Positions 45,423 to 53,059 of a DNA stretch of 64,000 nucleotides are shown here, piece after piece. The DNA comes from Streptomyces venezuelae (GTDB lineage Bacteria; Actinomycetota; Actinomycetes; Streptomycetales; Streptomycetaceae): the NCBI RefSeq assembly GCF_008642355.1, contig NZ_CP029193.1, positions 1,450,001 to 1,514,000 on the forward strand. Reading direction: 5' to 3'. Under the pieces are notes generated by a model. That model was not told where the DNA came from and did no database searches. It saw only the letters and a list, made by a program, of their open reading frames with translations. Made by a program: the position numbers and the translations under genes. Every line of letters begins with the position of its first letter. Within the stretch, counting starts at the first letter, position 1.

Positions 45423-46175
45423 TCAGCGGCCGGCCTGCCGGGCGCCGGGAGCGTCCCCGACGTCGTCGACATCGTCGGCGTCATCGGTGTCGTCGAGCGG
45501 CACCGGCACGTCCGGGTCGATGTCGATGTCGACGTCGGTGTCCAGGCCTTCGAGCCCGTCGTCGTCCAGTTCGTCGTCGAAGACCACGCTGACGTCGAAG
45601 CGGCACACCACCCGGTGCGGGTCGGCCTGGTCGAAGGGGGCGTCGAGCCACTCCCCCGGTTCCGCCGGGGTGTCCACCGCGGTGACCCAGAGCGTGGAGT
45701 CGCCCTCCTCCAGGCCGAATTCCTTGTGCCGCGAGGAGATTTCGTCCGGTTCGAACTCTCCGAAGAGGACGCCGAGCGCGCTGTGCACGGTGTCCGCCGA
45801 TCCTGCGCCCCCCGTGCCGCCCGCTTCGAGGTCGGCGACCCGCTGGGCCTGGGCGAGGAGCCGCTGCGGTTCGACCACGGTGTAGTCGCGCCGGAGCAGC
45901 ACGCTCAGCGCGTTGGCTTCGTCGGGGCCCTGGTACGGCGGGAGCGCGTCGTCGGTGCCGGGGATCTCGAAGGGGGTGACCTCGTCGTAGCGGTCGTAGA
46001 GGAGTTCGTCGTACTCCTCGGCGGCCGCGGCGAGTTCGTTGAACGCTTCGTAGACGGCCGGATCGTCCTCGCCCGACCTGCGTTCGACCGCGGCCAGGTG
46101 GCGGTCGAGCGCGGTCTTGACCGCCTCGGCGGCGGCACGTACCTCGGCAGCGGTGGGCTGCGCAGCATCAGACAT
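45423..46175 (-). CDS. Conserved acidic Streptomyces protein, function unknown
   Basis: 250 residues; not recognised beyond being a conserved-type hypothetical. The N-terminal half is helical (EVRAAAEAVKTALDRHLAAVERRSG). The middle holds a compact part with VLLRRDYTVVEPQRLLAQ and LGVLFGEFEPDEI. The C-terminal about 45 residues are an Asp-rich tail (DVDIDIDPDVPVPLDDTDD). No membrane or secretion signal. ATG at 46175 chosen as a compact start (MSDAAQPTAAEV). It is divergent from the DUF5703 gene, 47 bp apart. Confidence 0.75.
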   Translation of the reverse strand: MSDAAQPTAAEVRAAAEAVKTALDRHLAAVERRSGEDDPAVYEAFNELAAAAEEYDELLYDRYDEVTPFEIPGTDDALPPYQGPDEANALSVLLRRDYTVVEPQRLLAQAQRVADLEAGGTGGAGSADTVHSALGVLFGEFEPDEISSRHKEFGLEEGDSTLWVTAVDTPAEPGEWLDAPFDQADPHRVVCRFDVSVVFDDELDDDGLEGLDTDVDIDIDPDVPVPLDDTDDADDVDDVGDAPGARQAGR

Positions 46176-46222
46176 AGTGCAGACGCTATCCGTACGAGGC
46201 CCGTGCCCGCACAATAGATGCG

Positions 46223-46411
46223 ATGCCGGAATACGAATTTGTCGACGTGTATGTACCGCGCGGGGTCACCCGCAAGGAAGCCACGCGCCTGCTGACGGAC
46301 CACGCCGAGTACGGACACTGGGAGCTCGACCGCCTGAGTCTGCGCCCCGACGGGAGCCGCAGGGTGCGCCTGAAACGGCGCATCATCCGCCAGTTGCGCG
46401 CCACCTGGTGA
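46223..46411 (+). CDS. DUF5703 family small protein
   Basis: 62 residues, basic at the C-terminus (RRVRLKRRIIRQLRATW) and starting MPEYEFVDVYVPRGVTRKEA. It matches the small DUF5703 family of actinobacteria. No cofactor motif is present. No strong ribosome site precedes the ATG, so initiation may be leaderless. It ends at a perfect hairpin terminator. Confidence 0.85.
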   Translation: MPEYEFVDVYVPRGVTRKEATRLLTDHAEYGHWELDRLSLRPDGSRRVRLKRRIIRQLRATW

Positions 46412-46449
46412 AACGGAGCGGGCCCCGCGGTCGCGGGGCCCGCTCCGTT
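46412..46449. terminator. Perfect 18-bp bidirectional terminator
   Basis: Arms 46412-46429 and 46432-46449 are exact reverse complements with a 2-nt gap, between the DUF5703 gene and the end of chpC. AA/TT ends give it activity in both directions. Confidence 0.88.
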
Positions 46450-46471
46450 CGGCGTGCCGGCGTGCAGTGGC

Positions 46472-47284
46472 TCAGGCGGACGCCCGGGCCCTGCGGTAGA
46501 GCACGGCGCCCGCGAGCACCGCGCCCGCGCCGATGGGCAGCGCGAGGCCGAGCGGCAGCTCACTGCCGGTCGACGCGAGCTGCGATTTCCCCTCGGGCGG
46601 GGTGACGACCTGCGCCTGCGGGTTGTTGGGCATGGCGCGGTCCTGGATCGGCTTGACCGGGTCGTGCGGGGACTGCGAGCCCCCGGGCGTCTCCGGGTCG
46701 CCGGGGTTGCCCGGGTGACCGGGGTGACCGGGTTCACCAGGATTGCCCGGCTTGCCGGGTTCCTCCGGGTTGCCGGGGTGTTCCGGCTTGCCCGGCTCCT
46801 CGGGATCCGTCGGGGGCTTCTCGCCGCCCGGCGGGGTGACCGTGGAACCGGATTCGTTGGCGCACTCGTTGCCCATGGCCGGGTTTCCGAGGCCGCCGAT
46901 GGTGACGCTGTTGCCGCACACGTTCACGGGGGCGTTGATCGGCAACTGCACGTTGTTGCCCGAGCCGACGCCGGGCGAGTCACTGGCGTGACCCTGCGCC
47001 TTGGCCCCGCCGGACGGCTTGTGCGAACCGCCGCCCTTGTGGCCGCCGTTGACGCAGCTGTTGCCCATCGCCGGGTTCAGGACGCCGACCACGTTCACGG
47101 TGTTCCCGCATACGTTGACCGGTGCGTCGACGGGAAGCTGGACGTTGTTGCCCGACAACACGCCGGGCGAATTCGCACTGCTTCCCTTGGCACCCGAGTC
47201 CGCGTGTGCGTAACCGCCGGTGGCGGCGAGCACGCCGGTCGCGGCCGCCACGGTGATCAGGCCTTTGCGCGTGACCTGTCGCAT
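46472..47284 (-). CDS. chpC: Long chaplin with sortase signal
   Basis: 270 residues. The signal peptide is followed by two chaplin domains, each with a Cys pair (VNVCGNTVNVVGVLNPAMGNSCVN and VNVCGNSVTIGGLGNPAMGNECAN). A Pro/Gly/Glu-rich wall-spanning part (EEPGKPGNPGEPGH) follows. The C-terminus has sortase motif LASTG near residue 236, a membrane helix and a basic tail. It is fixed to the cell wall and helps coat aerial hyphae with hydrophobic fibrils. It follows chpH by 138 bp; the chpH-chpC pairing is typical. Confidence 0.93.
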   Translation of the reverse strand: MRQVTRKGLITVAAATGVLAATGGYAHADSGAKGSSANSPGVLSGNNVQLPVDAPVNVCGNTVNVVGVLNPAMGNSCVNGGHKGGGSHKPSGGAKAQGHASDSPGVGSGNNVQLPINAPVNVCGNSVTIGGLGNPAMGNECANESGSTVTPPGGEKPPTDPEEPGKPEHPGNPEEPGKPGNPGEPGHPGHPGNPGDPETPGGSQSPHDPVKPIQDRAMPNNPQAQVVTPPEGKSQLASTGSELPLGLALPIGAGAVLAGAVLYRRARASA

Positions 47285-47349
47285 AGCTGTTCCCTGCCTT
47301 CAACCTGCCGGAATGCGTACGGGCCCGCTGCCCGGACGCGGAATGCCCA

Positions 47350-47386
47350 TCGGCCCCGGAGCGCATGGCACGCACTCCGGGGCCGA
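47350..47386 (-). terminator. Terminator between chpH and chpC
   Basis: A 12-bp stem (47350-47361 with 47375-47386) and a 13-nt loop, 36 bp past the chpH stop. It probably limits read-through into chpC so the two chaplins can be made at different levels. Confidence 0.75.
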
Positions 47387-47422
47387 CGGACTCAGACCCT
47401 CAAGGGGCGAGGCACAACGACG

Positions 47423-47656
47423 TCACTTGTTGACGCAGGTGTTGCCGAAGGCGGGGTTCAGCAGCCCGATCACGGAGACCGTGTTGCCGCAGGCGTTCAC
47501 CGGGATGTGCACGGGCACCTGGACGACATTGCCCGACACGACACCGGGAGAGCCCACAGCGGCACCCTGGGCGCCGGCGTCGGCGGTGGCGATGCCCGCG
47601 CCCGCGAGCACGAGACCGCCAGTGGCAGCCACAGCGGCGACGACCTTCTTGATCAT
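47423..47656 (-). CDS. chpH: Short chaplin
   Basis: 77 residues. A signal peptide (MIKKVVAAVAATGGLVLAGAG) is followed by one chaplin domain (VQVPVHIPVNACGNTVSVIGLLNPAFGNTCVNK) with two cysteines that form the usual disulfide. It is secreted and assembles into amyloid-like fibres on hyphae that lower surface tension. AAGGAGGAA is 2-8 nt before the ATG. A 9-bp hairpin lies just upstream of the ribosome site. It is one of the two short chaplins conserved in nearly all Streptomyces. Confidence 0.95.
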   Translation of the reverse strand: MIKKVVAAVAATGGLVLAGAGIATADAGAQGAAVGSPGVVSGNVVQVPVHIPVNACGNTVSVIGLLNPAFGNTCVNK

Positions 47657-47674
47657 TATTCCTCCTTGTTGGCA

Positions 47675-47699
47675 ATGCAGTCCCAGCCGCGGACTGCAT
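47675..47699 (-). promoter_or_regulatory. Hairpin in the chpH leader
   Basis: ATGCAGTCC (47675-47683) and GGACTGCAT (47691-47699) form a perfect 9-bp stem with a 7-nt loop, ending 10 nt before the GGAGG of chpH. The position suits mRNA stabilisation or translation control. Confidence 0.55.
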
Positions 47700-47789
47700 G
47701 ACCTGTAACGAGGAGGAAGTGATGAGGCTACGAGCGGTCGCTCCCTTTCACTCTTCTCAGTCAAGTACGCACGCGCAGACGATTGTTCG

Positions 47790-49115
47790 TCAGGACGCGT
47801 CGATGAACCGGTCGAGCACGCGGACGCCGAATTTGAGGCCGTCCACCGGCACCCGCTCGTCGACGCCGTGGAACATCCCTGCGAAGTCCAGCTCCGGCGG
47901 CAGCTTCAGCGGCGCGAAGCCGAAGCCGCGGATGCCGAGATCGTCGAAGGACTTGGCGTCCGTGCCGGCCGAGAGCATGTACGGCACGGCGCGGGCGATC
48001 GGGTCCTCGGCGCGCAGCGCCGTCTGCATGGCGTCGACGAGCGCACCGTCGAAGGAGGTCTCCAGAGCCTTGTCGGCATGTACGTCCTCGCGCTTGACCC
48101 GCGGACCGAGGATCCGGTCGAGGTCGGCGAGGAATTCCTCCTCGTAGCCGGGCAGGTAGCGCCCGTCGACGTGCGCGGTGGCCTGGCCCGGAATCACGTT
48201 CACCTTGTAGCCCGCGCCGAGCTGCGTGGGGTTGGCGGTGTTCTGCAGGGAGGCGCCGATGAGCTTGGCGATGCCGCCGAGCTTGGCGAGCGTCTCGTCC
48301 ATGTTCTCCGGGTCGAGCTCGGTGCCGAGGGCGTCGCCGAGCTCGTCGAGGAAGTGCCGGAGGGTCTTGGTGACGCGCACCGGGAACTTGTGGCGGCCGA
48401 GCCGCCCGACGGCCTCGGAGAGCTCGGTGATCGCGTTGTCCTTGTGGATCATCGATCCGTGGCCGGCGGTGCCGTCCACGGTGAGCTTCATCCAGTGCAT
48501 GCCCTTCTGGGCCGTCTCGACGAGGTAGAGCCGCAGGTTCTCGTTGACGGTGAACGAGAACCCGCCGACCTCGCTGATCGCCTCCGTGCACCCCTCGAAG
48601 AGGTCGGGGTGGTGGTCGACCAGGTGCCGCGCGCCGTACGTGCCGCCCGCCTCCTCGTCCGCGAGGAAGGCCAGGACGATGTCGCGCGGGGGCTTGCGGC
48701 CGGTGCGCATGCGCTCGCGGACGACGGCGAGGGTCATCGCATCCATGTCCTTCATGTCGACCGCGCCCCGGCCCCAGACACAGCCGTCCGCGATCTCCCC
48801 GGAGAAGGGGTGGTGCGTCCAGTCCGCCGCGTTGGCCGGGACGACGTCCGTATGGCCGTGGATGAGGAGCGCGGGCCGAGACGGGTCCTCGCCCTCGATC
48901 CTGGCGACCGTGGAGGCCCGGCCCGGGTGGGATTCGAAGATCTTGGGTTCGAGGCCCACCTCGGCGAGCTTCTCCGCGACGTACTCGGCGGCCTTGCGCT
49001 CCCCCGGGCCCGAGTGGTCGCCGTAGTTGCTCGTATCGATCTGGATCAGTTCGCGACAGAGGTCGACGACCTCGTCCTCACCGGTGACGGCCTTGCCCGT
49101 GCTGGACCCGCTCAC
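47790..49115 (-). CDS. M20-family metallopeptidase
   Basis: 441 residues. The two-zinc site is visible: His in LIHGHTDVVPA, Asp in GRGAVDMKDM, Glu pair in LADEEAGGTYG, a further acidic residue in AISEVGGF and the distal His in AGMFHGVDERV. TVDGTAGHGSMIHKDNAI is the dimerisation domain. It would hydrolyse dipeptides or acylated amino acids in the cytoplasm. It lies divergent to tRNA-Leu and 133 bp from the chpH start. No link with chaplins is apparent. Confidence 0.9.
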   Translation of the reverse strand: MSGSSTGKAVTGEDEVVDLCRELIQIDTSNYGDHSGPGERKAAEYVAEKLAEVGLEPKIFESHPGRASTVARIEGEDPSRPALLIHGHTDVVPANAADWTHHPFSGEIADGCVWGRGAVDMKDMDAMTLAVVRERMRTGRKPPRDIVLAFLADEEAGGTYGARHLVDHHPDLFEGCTEAISEVGGFSFTVNENLRLYLVETAQKGMHWMKLTVDGTAGHGSMIHKDNAITELSEAVGRLGRHKFPVRVTKTLRHFLDELGDALGTELDPENMDETLAKLGGIAKLIGASLQNTANPTQLGAGYKVNVIPGQATAHVDGRYLPGYEEEFLADLDRILGPRVKREDVHADKALETSFDGALVDAMQTALRAEDPIARAVPYMLSAGTDAKSFDDLGIRGFGFAPLKLPPELDFAGMFHGVDERVPVDGLKFGVRVLDRFIDAS

Positions 49116-49253
49116 GCTGGCTCCTCCCGCATTCGCTGCTGGTGGTCCCCCTCATCCTCTCTCTCCGCGGCTCCGCGCCCAAGGGCGGGCGGGTGTCGTC
49201 ATCCGCAGTTCACGAGGGGTGGCGGGGGTGATCGGACACCCCTGGAAGCCTGG

Positions 49254-49259
49254 TAATGT
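49254..49259 (+). promoter_or_regulatory. Possible -10 box of the tRNA-Leu gene
   Basis: TAATGT lies 44 bp before the mature tRNA 5' end, in a locally AT-richer stretch. A 5' leader with a small CCGCGGG/CCCGCG hairpin would be trimmed off. Confidence 0.4.
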
Positions 49260-49303
49260 TCTCTGTGTCGCCGCGGGAAACGCCCCGCGAAGACAGACAC
49301 CTT

Positions 49304-49391
49304 GTCCGGGTGGCGGAATGGCAGACGCGCTAGCTTGAGGTGCTAGTGCCCTTTATCGGGCGTGGGGGTTCAAGTCCCCCCTCGGACACCA
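49304..49391 (+). tRNA. tRNA-Leu (GAG)
   Basis: A class II tRNA of 88 nt with CCA encoded. Acceptor stem GTCCGGG pairs with CTCGGAC (one G-U). The anticodon stem CTAGC/GCTAG encloses the loop TTGAGGT, giving anticodon GAG. The variable arm (GTGCCCTTTATCGGGC) is long, as in leucine tRNAs, and the T arm has GGTTCAAGTCC. It reads CUC/CUU codons. The island that follows starts 62 bp downstream, but no duplicate of the tRNA 3' end was seen at its far side. Confidence 0.95.
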
Positions 49392-49395
49392 GCAG

Positions 49396-49423
49396 GGCCC
49401 CAGTCGAGAGACTGGGGCCTTTC
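49396..49423 (+). terminator. Terminator after tRNA-Leu
   Basis: A 10-bp stem GGCCCCAGTC/GACTGGGGCC with loop GAGA, followed by TTTCG. It begins 5 nt after the tRNA. Confidence 0.85.
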
Positions 49424-49453
49424 GCGTTGTGCGGGTCGCGCGGGACGGGGCGC

Positions 49454-50767
49454 TCAGGCCGGTCCCGCGGCATCCCGCCAGTAGGCGTGGTTGCGGCGGG
49501 CCGCCCGCGTGTCGCCGTGCCGCTCGCCCAGCGAGGAGCGGTAGTTCTCGGCGAGCTCGGCGAAGGCCGCCGCCGCGCGCTCCGGGTGGCCGCTCACTCC
49601 CAGCCAGTGGGCGTGCTGCCACCGGCAGCTGAGCGCACGCACGTCTTCGGGGCCCAGCGCTCCGGCGGCGTCCACGGCGAGCTCGGCGAAGAGGTCGGCG
49701 GCGGCCTCGGCGTCGCCGCCGATACCGGCCCACCGGGCGTGCTCGTGGCGCGCCTGGAGGGTGTCCGGGTGGCGTGGGCCGTGCTGGGCGGCCAGTTGTT
49801 CGGCGAGGCGCCCGTACCGGGCGGCCGCGGCGGCGGCACGGCCGCTCTCCCCCTCGGCGTGCGCCAGAGCCCGGTGCGTGAGGAGGGTGAGCTCGTGGCG
49901 GGCGCCGAGGACCCGGCCGCACTGCTGGGCGAGGACGTCCAGGGCCTCCAGCGCTCCCGCCAGGTCACCGGCCTCGCCCAGGCCGACGGCGCTGCTCAGC
50001 CGTTCGGGCACGTCCTCGGCGGTGAGCCCGCGGAACGCGGTGTTCGCGGCCAGGGCCAGCTGGTCGCTCGTCCCGGTACCGCAGCGCTGGGGTCTCGGCT
50101 CGCCCTTGGCCGCGAGGACGCGGGCCGTGTGGCGGTAGGCCGCGCCGAGGGTGAGCAGCTCCGGTTCCGCGGCGGACCCGTCGCGCAGGAACTTGATCAG
50201 CTCGCCGGTGAACAGCGTGTGGCGGTCGCCCAGGGGCGCGCGGGCCGGGGTGTTCGCGGGGGCGGAGGCGAGGACGAACGTACCGGCGATCTCCAGCTGG
50301 CCGAAGTAGAGCGACGCGGTGTCGCCCATGGCTTCGATGGCCCGGCCGGAGAAGCAGCAGTCGAGGAGCAGGACGCGGTTCCTCGCCGGTGCGGACGCCA
50401 TGGTCTGGCGGATGAGGTCGAAGCGCAGGCTCGTCCAGCCGAGCAGCCGGGTGTCGCTCCCGGTGAGCAGGAGGTGCAGCAGTCCGTGTTCGTCCAGCGC
50501 GCCGTGGCCCGCGAAGTAGACCAGGAACATGTCCTCCACGCCGCTCGCCGCGCGGCTGAGGGCCGCCCCGACCTTCTGCGGTTCCCGTACGTCGCGCAGG
50601 AGCGTGCAGCGTTCCTCGGGCAGTGCGACGTTGTGGGGGCTGGTGAGCAGGGTCCGCAGGTCGTCGAGGTTGTTGCGGACCGCGGGCAGGTGCGGCAGTT
50701 CGACGTCGTCGTAGCTGCCGCAACCGATGAGCACTGCATGGGAGTTCGAGCCGCCGGCCAACCGCAC
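49454..50767 (-). CDS. Caspase-like peptidase with C-terminal TPR repeats
   Basis: 437 residues. The N-terminal caspase (C14) domain runs from AVLIGCGSYDD to about 220, with His88 in VYFAGHGALDEHG and Cys138 in LLLDCCFSG, the catalytic dyad. The C-terminal about 180 residues are TPR-type helical hairpins rich in Ala and Leu (TDLFAELAVDAAGALGPEDVRALSCR-like units). The GTG at 50767 has GAGGGGG upstream. It has no signal peptide. Bacterial caspases of this kind act in conflict or cell-death modules. It starts the accessory island and is divergent from the SIS gene. Confidence 0.9.
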   Translation of the reverse strand: MRLAGGSNSHAVLIGCGSYDDVELPHLPAVRNNLDDLRTLLTSPHNVALPEERCTLLRDVREPQKVGAALSRAASGVEDMFLVYFAGHGALDEHGLLHLLLTGSDTRLLGWTSLRFDLIRQTMASAPARNRVLLLDCCFSGRAIEAMGDTASLYFGQLEIAGTFVLASAPANTPARAPLGDRHTLFTGELIKFLRDGSAAEPELLTLGAAYRHTARVLAAKGEPRPQRCGTGTSDQLALAANTAFRGLTAEDVPERLSSAVGLGEAGDLAGALEALDVLAQQCGRVLGARHELTLLTHRALAHAEGESGRAAAAAARYGRLAEQLAAQHGPRHPDTLQARHEHARWAGIGGDAEAAADLFAELAVDAAGALGPEDVRALSCRWQHAHWLGVSGHPERAAAAFAELAENYRSSLGERHGDTRAARRNHAYWRDAAGPA

Positions 50768-50906
50768 TTGGTCCCCCTCTTGCTGTGCCGCACCGCTGCC
50801 CAAATGATAGCGACGCAACTCATCTGAGGAGTGGCGCTCTTACCGCTGTCCGAGGTTTCGGGCATGCTGGCCAATCCGAAGTCGGCTGTGACGGGTGGGG
50901 GTTGTT

Positions 50907-51572
50907 ATGGGGCGCTCGGACGTGCGGGACGACGTGGACGCGTTAGACGGCAGAGGCGGTGCGCACCGGGCTTCCGCCGTCTGTACGGCGTTCCAGAATC
51001 TGGTGGCCGACGCCGCTCTCGCGGTGGAGTCCGCCGCGTTCGCGTCGGCGGTCCGGCTGTTCGACTCGGTCAGGACGAGCGGCAACTGTCTCTACGCCAT
51101 CGGGAACGGCGGGAGCGCTGCGACGGCGGCCCACTTGGCGTGCGATCTCGCGATGACCTCGGGCCCGCAGGCGGCGGGGCTGCGGACGAACGCGCTCACC
51201 GGCAACACCCCGCTGCTGACCGCGCTGGCCAACGATGTCGGTTACGACCGCGTGTTCTCGGAGCAGCTGGCCCGTCTGCTGACGCCGGGCGACGTGGTGG
51301 TGGCCATCAGCGTCAGCGGCAACTCGCCGAACATCCTGGAGGGCCTGAAGACGGCACGGGCGCGCGGGGTGCCCACGGTCGGGCTGCTCGGCGGCTCGGG
51401 CGGCAGCGCGGCCGCGCTCGTCGACGTGCCGCTGCTGGTCGACAGCGAGGTGTACGGCGTGGTGGAGACCGTCCACCTGGGCCTCGTGCACTCCCTGGCG
51501 CTCGCCCTGGGCACGGGCAGGGGCCGTTCCCAGGACATTCTCGAGGCCTCGCTCGACGGAACGCAGGGCTGA
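50907..51572 (+). CDS. SIS-domain phosphosugar isomerase, GmhA-like
   Basis: 221 residues. AIGNGGSAATAAHLACDLAM and ISVSGNSPNILEGLKTARARG are the two sugar-phosphate-binding loops of phosphoheptose isomerases. ALANDVGYDRVFSEQL is also typical. The probable reaction is isomerisation of a ketose phosphate such as sedoheptulose 7-phosphate, but another sugar phosphate is possible. ATG at 50907 has GGTGGGG upstream. It is followed after 2 bp by the GT20 gene, so the two are co-translated. Confidence 0.85.
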   Translation: MGRSDVRDDVDALDGRGGAHRASAVCTAFQNLVADAALAVESAAFASAVRLFDSVRTSGNCLYAIGNGGSAATAAHLACDLAMTSGPQAAGLRTNALTGNTPLLTALANDVGYDRVFSEQLARLLTPGDVVVAISVSGNSPNILEGLKTARARGVPTVGLLGGSGGSAAALVDVPLLVDSEVYGVVETVHLGLVHSLALALGTGRGRSQDILEASLDGTQG

Positions 51573-51574
51573 GG

Positions 51575-53059
51575 GTGGGACGTCGGTCCGCGCGGGGGGC
51601 GCGTACGGCCGATGTGGTGCTGGTGTCCGACCGGGGGCCCGTGACGTTCCGTGCCACCCCGTCAGGCCTGGCTCCGGAGCGCCGGGCGGGCAGTGTGACG
51701 GCGCTGCTCGACCGGTCCGCGCGGGCGCTCGGCGGCGACGTGTGCTGGCTGGCACCGTCGGCGAGCGAGGAGGACCGGGAGGCGGTGCGGGACGGCCGGT
51801 TCGCCGGTCTCGGCCTGGGATACGAGTTCCGGCCGGTGCCCTTCGGGGCCGCGGACTACCGGCGGTACTACGAGGACGCGGGCGTACGAGGGCTCTGGTA
51901 CGCGCTCCACGATCTGTGGGCGGACCTTCCGCGGGGTCTGGACGAGGGGGGCCCGGGTCCGCTCGGCGACGGCGCGGCGCTGCGGGCGTATCAGCGGGTG
52001 AACCGCGGTGTGGCCGCGGCGGCGGCGACGTACTGCCGTCCCGGTACCGTCGTCTGCTTCCAGGACTACCAGTTCGCCACGGCGCCCGGGTTCCTGCGCT
52101 CCCTGCTGCCCACGCAGACGGTGGGGCTCTTCGTGCACGCCGCGTTCGCCGGTCCCGCGTCGCTGGCCGGGCTGCCGGGTGCGGCGCGTGGGCTGCTCCT
52201 GCGCGGCATGCTCGCGGCGGACGTGCTGGGTTTCCAGTGCGAGCGGTGGGCGGACTCCTTCCTCCGGTTCGCCGGGGAGGCCGGGCACGAGGTCGACACC
52301 GTGTCCGGCGCGGTCCGGCATGCGGGTGGCCGGACGCTGGTCCGGCGCTATCCGGCGCCGCCCGACCAGGAGTACCTGTCCGGTGTGTTCGGCACGGCGG
52401 AGGCGGACCGGTGGTCCGAGACCTTCCGGCGGCTGCGGGAGGGGGCGGGGGCCGGTGCGCGGCTGCTGGTGCGGGTGGACCGGCTCGATCCCGCGAAGAA
52501 CGTCCTGCGGGGGTTCGAGGCCTTGGCGCTGCTCCTCGCCGAGCGCCCGGAGCTGCGGCACGGCGTCAGGTTCGTGTGCTGTCTGACGCCCTCACGGCCC
52601 GCCGTCCCCGAGTACGCGTGGTACGCGGCGCGTGTGCGGGAGGCCGTCGCCGCCATCCAGCGGGATTTTCCCGGGGTCCTGACCGTGTACTGGGACGAGG
52701 ACCGGGTGCGGGCCATGGCGGCTCTGCGGGAGTACGACGTCCTGCTGGTCAACTCCGTGCACGACGGGATGAATCTGGTCGCCCAGGAGGGGGTGCTGGT
52801 GAACGGGCGGGAGGGGGTGGTCGTCCTGTCGGCCAGGACCGGGAGCGCCGAGCGGCTCGGCGCGGGCGCTGTCGTGGTCGACGATCCGCGTGATGTGCGC
52901 GCGACCGCGGCGGCGCTCGGGCAGGCCCTCGCGATGCCGCCCGCCGAGCGTGCCGCGCGGGCGCGCCGGATGCGGGAGCCGCTCCTGACCACTTCGCCCG
53001 AGAGCTGGCTGCGGGCGCAGCTCGCCGATCTCACAGAGGTCCGGGATCTCCGTCCCTAG
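51575..53059 (+). CDS. GT20-family glycosyltransferase (trehalose-phosphate-synthase-like)
   Basis: 494 residues. GT20 landmarks: N-terminal VLVSDRGP (Arg of the phosphate loop), VGLFVHAAF (active-site His), VRVDRLDPAKN (Arg and Lys for the sugar nucleotide) and NSVHDGMNLVAQEG (Asp/Glu pair). The usual DYHL reads DYQF here, so one conserved His is replaced. It should join a hexose from UDP- or GDP-glucose to a sugar phosphate, or a cyclitol as in validamycin-type pseudo-transferases. The GTG at 51575 is tentative. Its stop shares CTAG with the opposing NB-ARC gene. Confidence 0.82.
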   Translation: MGRRSARGARTADVVLVSDRGPVTFRATPSGLAPERRAGSVTALLDRSARALGGDVCWLAPSASEEDREAVRDGRFAGLGLGYEFRPVPFGAADYRRYYEDAGVRGLWYALHDLWADLPRGLDEGGPGPLGDGAALRAYQRVNRGVAAAAATYCRPGTVVCFQDYQFATAPGFLRSLLPTQTVGLFVHAAFAGPASLAGLPGAARGLLLRGMLAADVLGFQCERWADSFLRFAGEAGHEVDTVSGAVRHAGGRTLVRRYPAPPDQEYLSGVFGTAEADRWSETFRRLREGAGAGARLLVRVDRLDPAKNVLRGFEALALLLAERPELRHGVRFVCCLTPSRPAVPEYAWYAARVREAVAAIQRDFPGVLTVYWDEDRVRAMAALREYDVLLVNSVHDGMNLVAQEGVLVNGREGVVVLSARTGSAERLGAGAVVVDDPRDVRATAAALGQALAMPPAERAARARRMREPLLTTSPESWLRAQLADLTEVRDLRP

